Shown: positions 5,888 through 7,526 of the stretch, in pieces
Layout of the letters: each line of letters opens with the position of its first letter
Numbering within the stretch: the first letter of the stretch is position 1
Assembly (NCBI GenBank): GCA_964421495.1
Contig: CAYQXO010000126.1
Location: 1 to 7,526, forward strand
DNA length: 7,526 bases
Direction: 5' to 3'
Source of the DNA: CAJXOW01 sp964421495
GTDB lineage: Bacteria; Bacteroidota; Rhodothermia; Balneolales; Balneolaceae
The notes under the pieces: generated by a model
Database searches by the model: none
What the model was told of the DNA's origin: nothing
The model's input: the letters and a program-made list of their open reading frames with translations, nothing else
Translations under genes and position numbers: made by a program

Positions 5888-5942
5888 TATAGACGATTAT
5901 TAATCTGATCCGTTACATTTTTTTTGTATTTATCAGATATTC

Positions 5943-5984
5943 GGGCGGCTGGAAATTAACCACGGCGGAAGAATTCCAGCCCCC
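5943..5984 (-). terminator. Stem-loop just after the CBM9/DUF4397 gene
   Basis: GGCTGGAA (5947-5954) pairs with TTCCAGCC (5974-5981). The stem can extend on both sides through single-base bulges (GGG/CCC outside, AA/TT inside). On the minus strand it begins about six bases after the TAG stop. There is no T-run behind it; the sequence after it is A-rich. It may be a 3'-end structure or a non-classical terminator. Confidence 0.35.
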
Positions 5985-5989
5985 ACGTC

Positions 5990-7526
5990 CTACTTCATCA
6001 ACATCATTTTTTCCGTCAGAGTTTTTGACCGGGTTTGCAGGCGATAGATATAAACGCCGCTGGTAAGATTTTGCGCATCGAAGGTAACCCGGTGACTTCC
6101 GGCGGATATTTTTTCGTTCAGCAGCGTGCTCACTTCCTGTCCCAGCAGGTTAAACACGCGCAATGAAACCCGCTGCGACTCCGGAAGGTCAAACGATATG
6201 GTGGTCGTCGGGTTGAACGGATTCGGATAGTTGCCGTGCAGGGCGAGCTCGGTCGGCAATTCCCGGTCCTCTTCCGGTACCGAGGTCACCGACGTCGGAT
6301 AATAAACCTCCCCGTCGGAATCATACACGCGAACGGTGTAGGTTGACTGAGTCCCCGTGTCGGTCGAGTCCTCGAGCGGCGAGGTGACGAACGTCAACAC
6401 CGACTGCTGGAATTGGGACAGATTGAAGCCCAGCCGGCGCGGGTGTCCTTTAGCCTCGATAGCCACTTCGGAGGGTGCAAAGGTCACATAATCGCTAAAG
6501 TCTCCATAATTCATATCGCTTTGAAAGGCGGAAATCACCGAGGCATCGTCCTGGTTGTCGACTATTTGAAAATCCGCATCCGGAAGCAGGTCCGGCAAAC
6601 CGTGGACCACGCTGGCCCTGACGTCCGTAACATCCCCGCTGGGCAACCGGCGCCCGGTACTCTTGTGTACGGTTAGACTGCTGTCGCGATGGAGCACGAT
6701 CTGGTGATGGGTGTCGATGGCAAAATCCAGCAGGGCCGTTTCCCCGTCGCCCGGTTCCTCGCCCGACGTCGGCAGATAGAGCTGTCGATCCTCCCCTGCA
6801 AATACCTCGATATAAGCAGTCGCCTCTTCGTGACCCAGACTGTCAACTACCGGATCCTGCCGATCGTCCAGATACAGGTCCACCGTTCCCGCGTCGGGGG
6901 CATTATGGATAAATTGCGCCCTGACCATCTGCCCCACCTGTCCGCGGACCAGGTAAAAAGATTCCATATCCCCCCGGGTTTCATACTGGGCGTCGCTCGC
7001 ATTCACCCGGTGATAAACCTGGAGGGTATCCCCGAGCCCCACACCGCGATTGCGCAGCTTGCGATCCAGGGTGTTATAGTTGACCGTGAGGCTGCCGGTC
7101 TCTTCCCGGGTTAGATCCAGGAGTATATCGGAGGAACCGAAGCTCTCGTCGGACGAAAACTGCCAGTTGTACGTCACCGGGTCACCGTCCGGATCGCCCG
7201 CATTGTCCCACTGAACGGTGACCTCCTCTCCCGGCTTGCCTTCCACTTCAATGTGGGACCCTTCCTCCGGCGCCGTGACCGAAGCCATATAGGGCTCCGA
7301 ATTGGTAAACTGTACATACTGGTAGCTGTTCTGGTCGAACGTCGTGGCATGTTCACCGGACTGGTCGTAAATCCGGCGATAATCGACGAAGAATCCGATT
7401 TCGTCGCCGCCGTTCAGGCTCAGATTGGCCGCCTCGTTTCGGGGGATCGCCATTTCAACGTGATAGCCGGTCGAGTGACTCTGGACCTGAAGGTTGATAT
7501 CGGAGGGCGTAAAGATCCGCTGCCCC
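5990..7526 (-). CDS. Secreted CBM9/SusE-like/DUF4397 protein with type IX sorting domain (5' end missing)
   Basis: The visible part is the last 511 residues; the frame is open to the right edge. The ATG at 7453 is internal, because the codons before it complete a CBM9/DOMON-like stretch (GYHVEMAIP, then NGGDEIGFFVDY) that cannot be a protein start. In fragment numbering: end of a CBM9-like domain (1-57); an Ig/Fn3-like domain of the SusE N-terminal kind (about 80-194, with DPDGDPVTYNWQFSSDESF); two DUF4397-like halves (about 202-360, beginning FIHNAPDAGTVDLYLDD and VVHGLPDLLPDADFQIVD); and a sorting domain (about 424-511) with YPNPFNPTT and a final KMMLMK. CBM9 and SusE-type domains often bind sugars, and DUF4397 is a common surface adhesion-type module of unknown function. 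The protein is predicted to be exported by type IX secretion and held at the surface or released. Any catalytic domain would lie outside the window. Confidence 0.85.
   Translation of the reverse strand, partial: GQRIFTPSDINLQVQSHSTGYHVEMAIPRNEAANLSLNGGDEIGFFVDYRRIYDQSGEHATTFDQNSYQYVQFTNSEPYMASVTAPEEGSHIEVEGKPGEEVTVQWDNAGDPDGDPVTYNWQFSSDESFGSSDILLDLTREETGSLTVNYNTLDRKLRNRGVGLGDTLQVYHRVNASDAQYETRGDMESFYLVRGQVGQMVRAQFIHNAPDAGTVDLYLDDRQDPVVDSLGHEEATAYIEVFAGEDRQLYLPTSGEEPGDGETALLDFAIDTHHQIVLHRDSSLTVHKSTGRRLPSGDVTDVRASVVHGLPDLLPDADFQIVDNQDDASVISAFQSDMNYGDFSDYVTFAPSEVAIEAKGHPRRLGFNLSQFQQSVLTFVTSPLEDSTDTGTQSTYTVRVYDSDGEVYYPTSVTSVPEEDRELPTELALHGNYPNPFNPTTTISFDLPESQRVSLRVFNLLGQEVSTLLNEKISAGSHRVTFDAQNLTSGVYIYRLQTRSKTLTEKMMLMK

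Noticed and set aside
5918..5925. Run of eight T on the plus strand as a terminator tail
   Set aside because: No stem lies directly before it on the plus strand and no plus-strand gene ends nearby. On the minus strand it reads as A-rich sequence after a stem-loop.

Overview
The window most resembles a chromosome segment from a marine or halophilic member of the Balneolia/Rhodothermia branch near Bacteroidetes. The main clues are two secreted proteins with a 'PNPFNP' C-terminal sorting domain of the type IX secretion kind, a dockerin-like pair preceded by 'WPGDADNDG', and a Bat-type aerotolerance protein. This placement comes from protein character and was not computed.

Layout, left to right. 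Positions 1-275 are non-coding and carry a 19-bp direct repeat and promoter-like sequences. A plus-strand gene (276-1286) encodes a membrane-anchored von Willebrand A protein of the BatB type, standing without its usual bat/moxR neighbours. It converges on a long minus-strand gene (4127-1593) for a secreted cohesin/dockerin multidomain protein. The 306-bp gap between the two stop codons holds three related ~36-50 bp repeat units, a perfect 18-bp palindrome and two hairpins. A 455-bp spacer (4128-4582) follows, with no convincing gene, a promoter for the cohesin/dockerin gene on one side and a strong intrinsic terminator on the other. Next, also on the minus strand, is an outer-membrane beta-barrel / coiled-coil / SPOR protein (5803-4583). 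Last is the 3' part of a further secreted protein (minus strand, running off the right edge) with CBM9-like, SusE/Fn3-like, DUF4397 and sorting domains.

The three minus-strand genes all act at the cell surface: two are predicted to be exported across the outer membrane by type IX secretion, and the one between them probably ties the outer membrane to peptidoglycan. The spacing and a terminator suggest separate transcription units, not one operon. I see no CRISPR array, tRNA, rRNA, transposase or phage gene. The least explained parts are the repeat family placed directly after stop codons, and a promoter-like element shared by two intergenic regions more than 5 kb apart.
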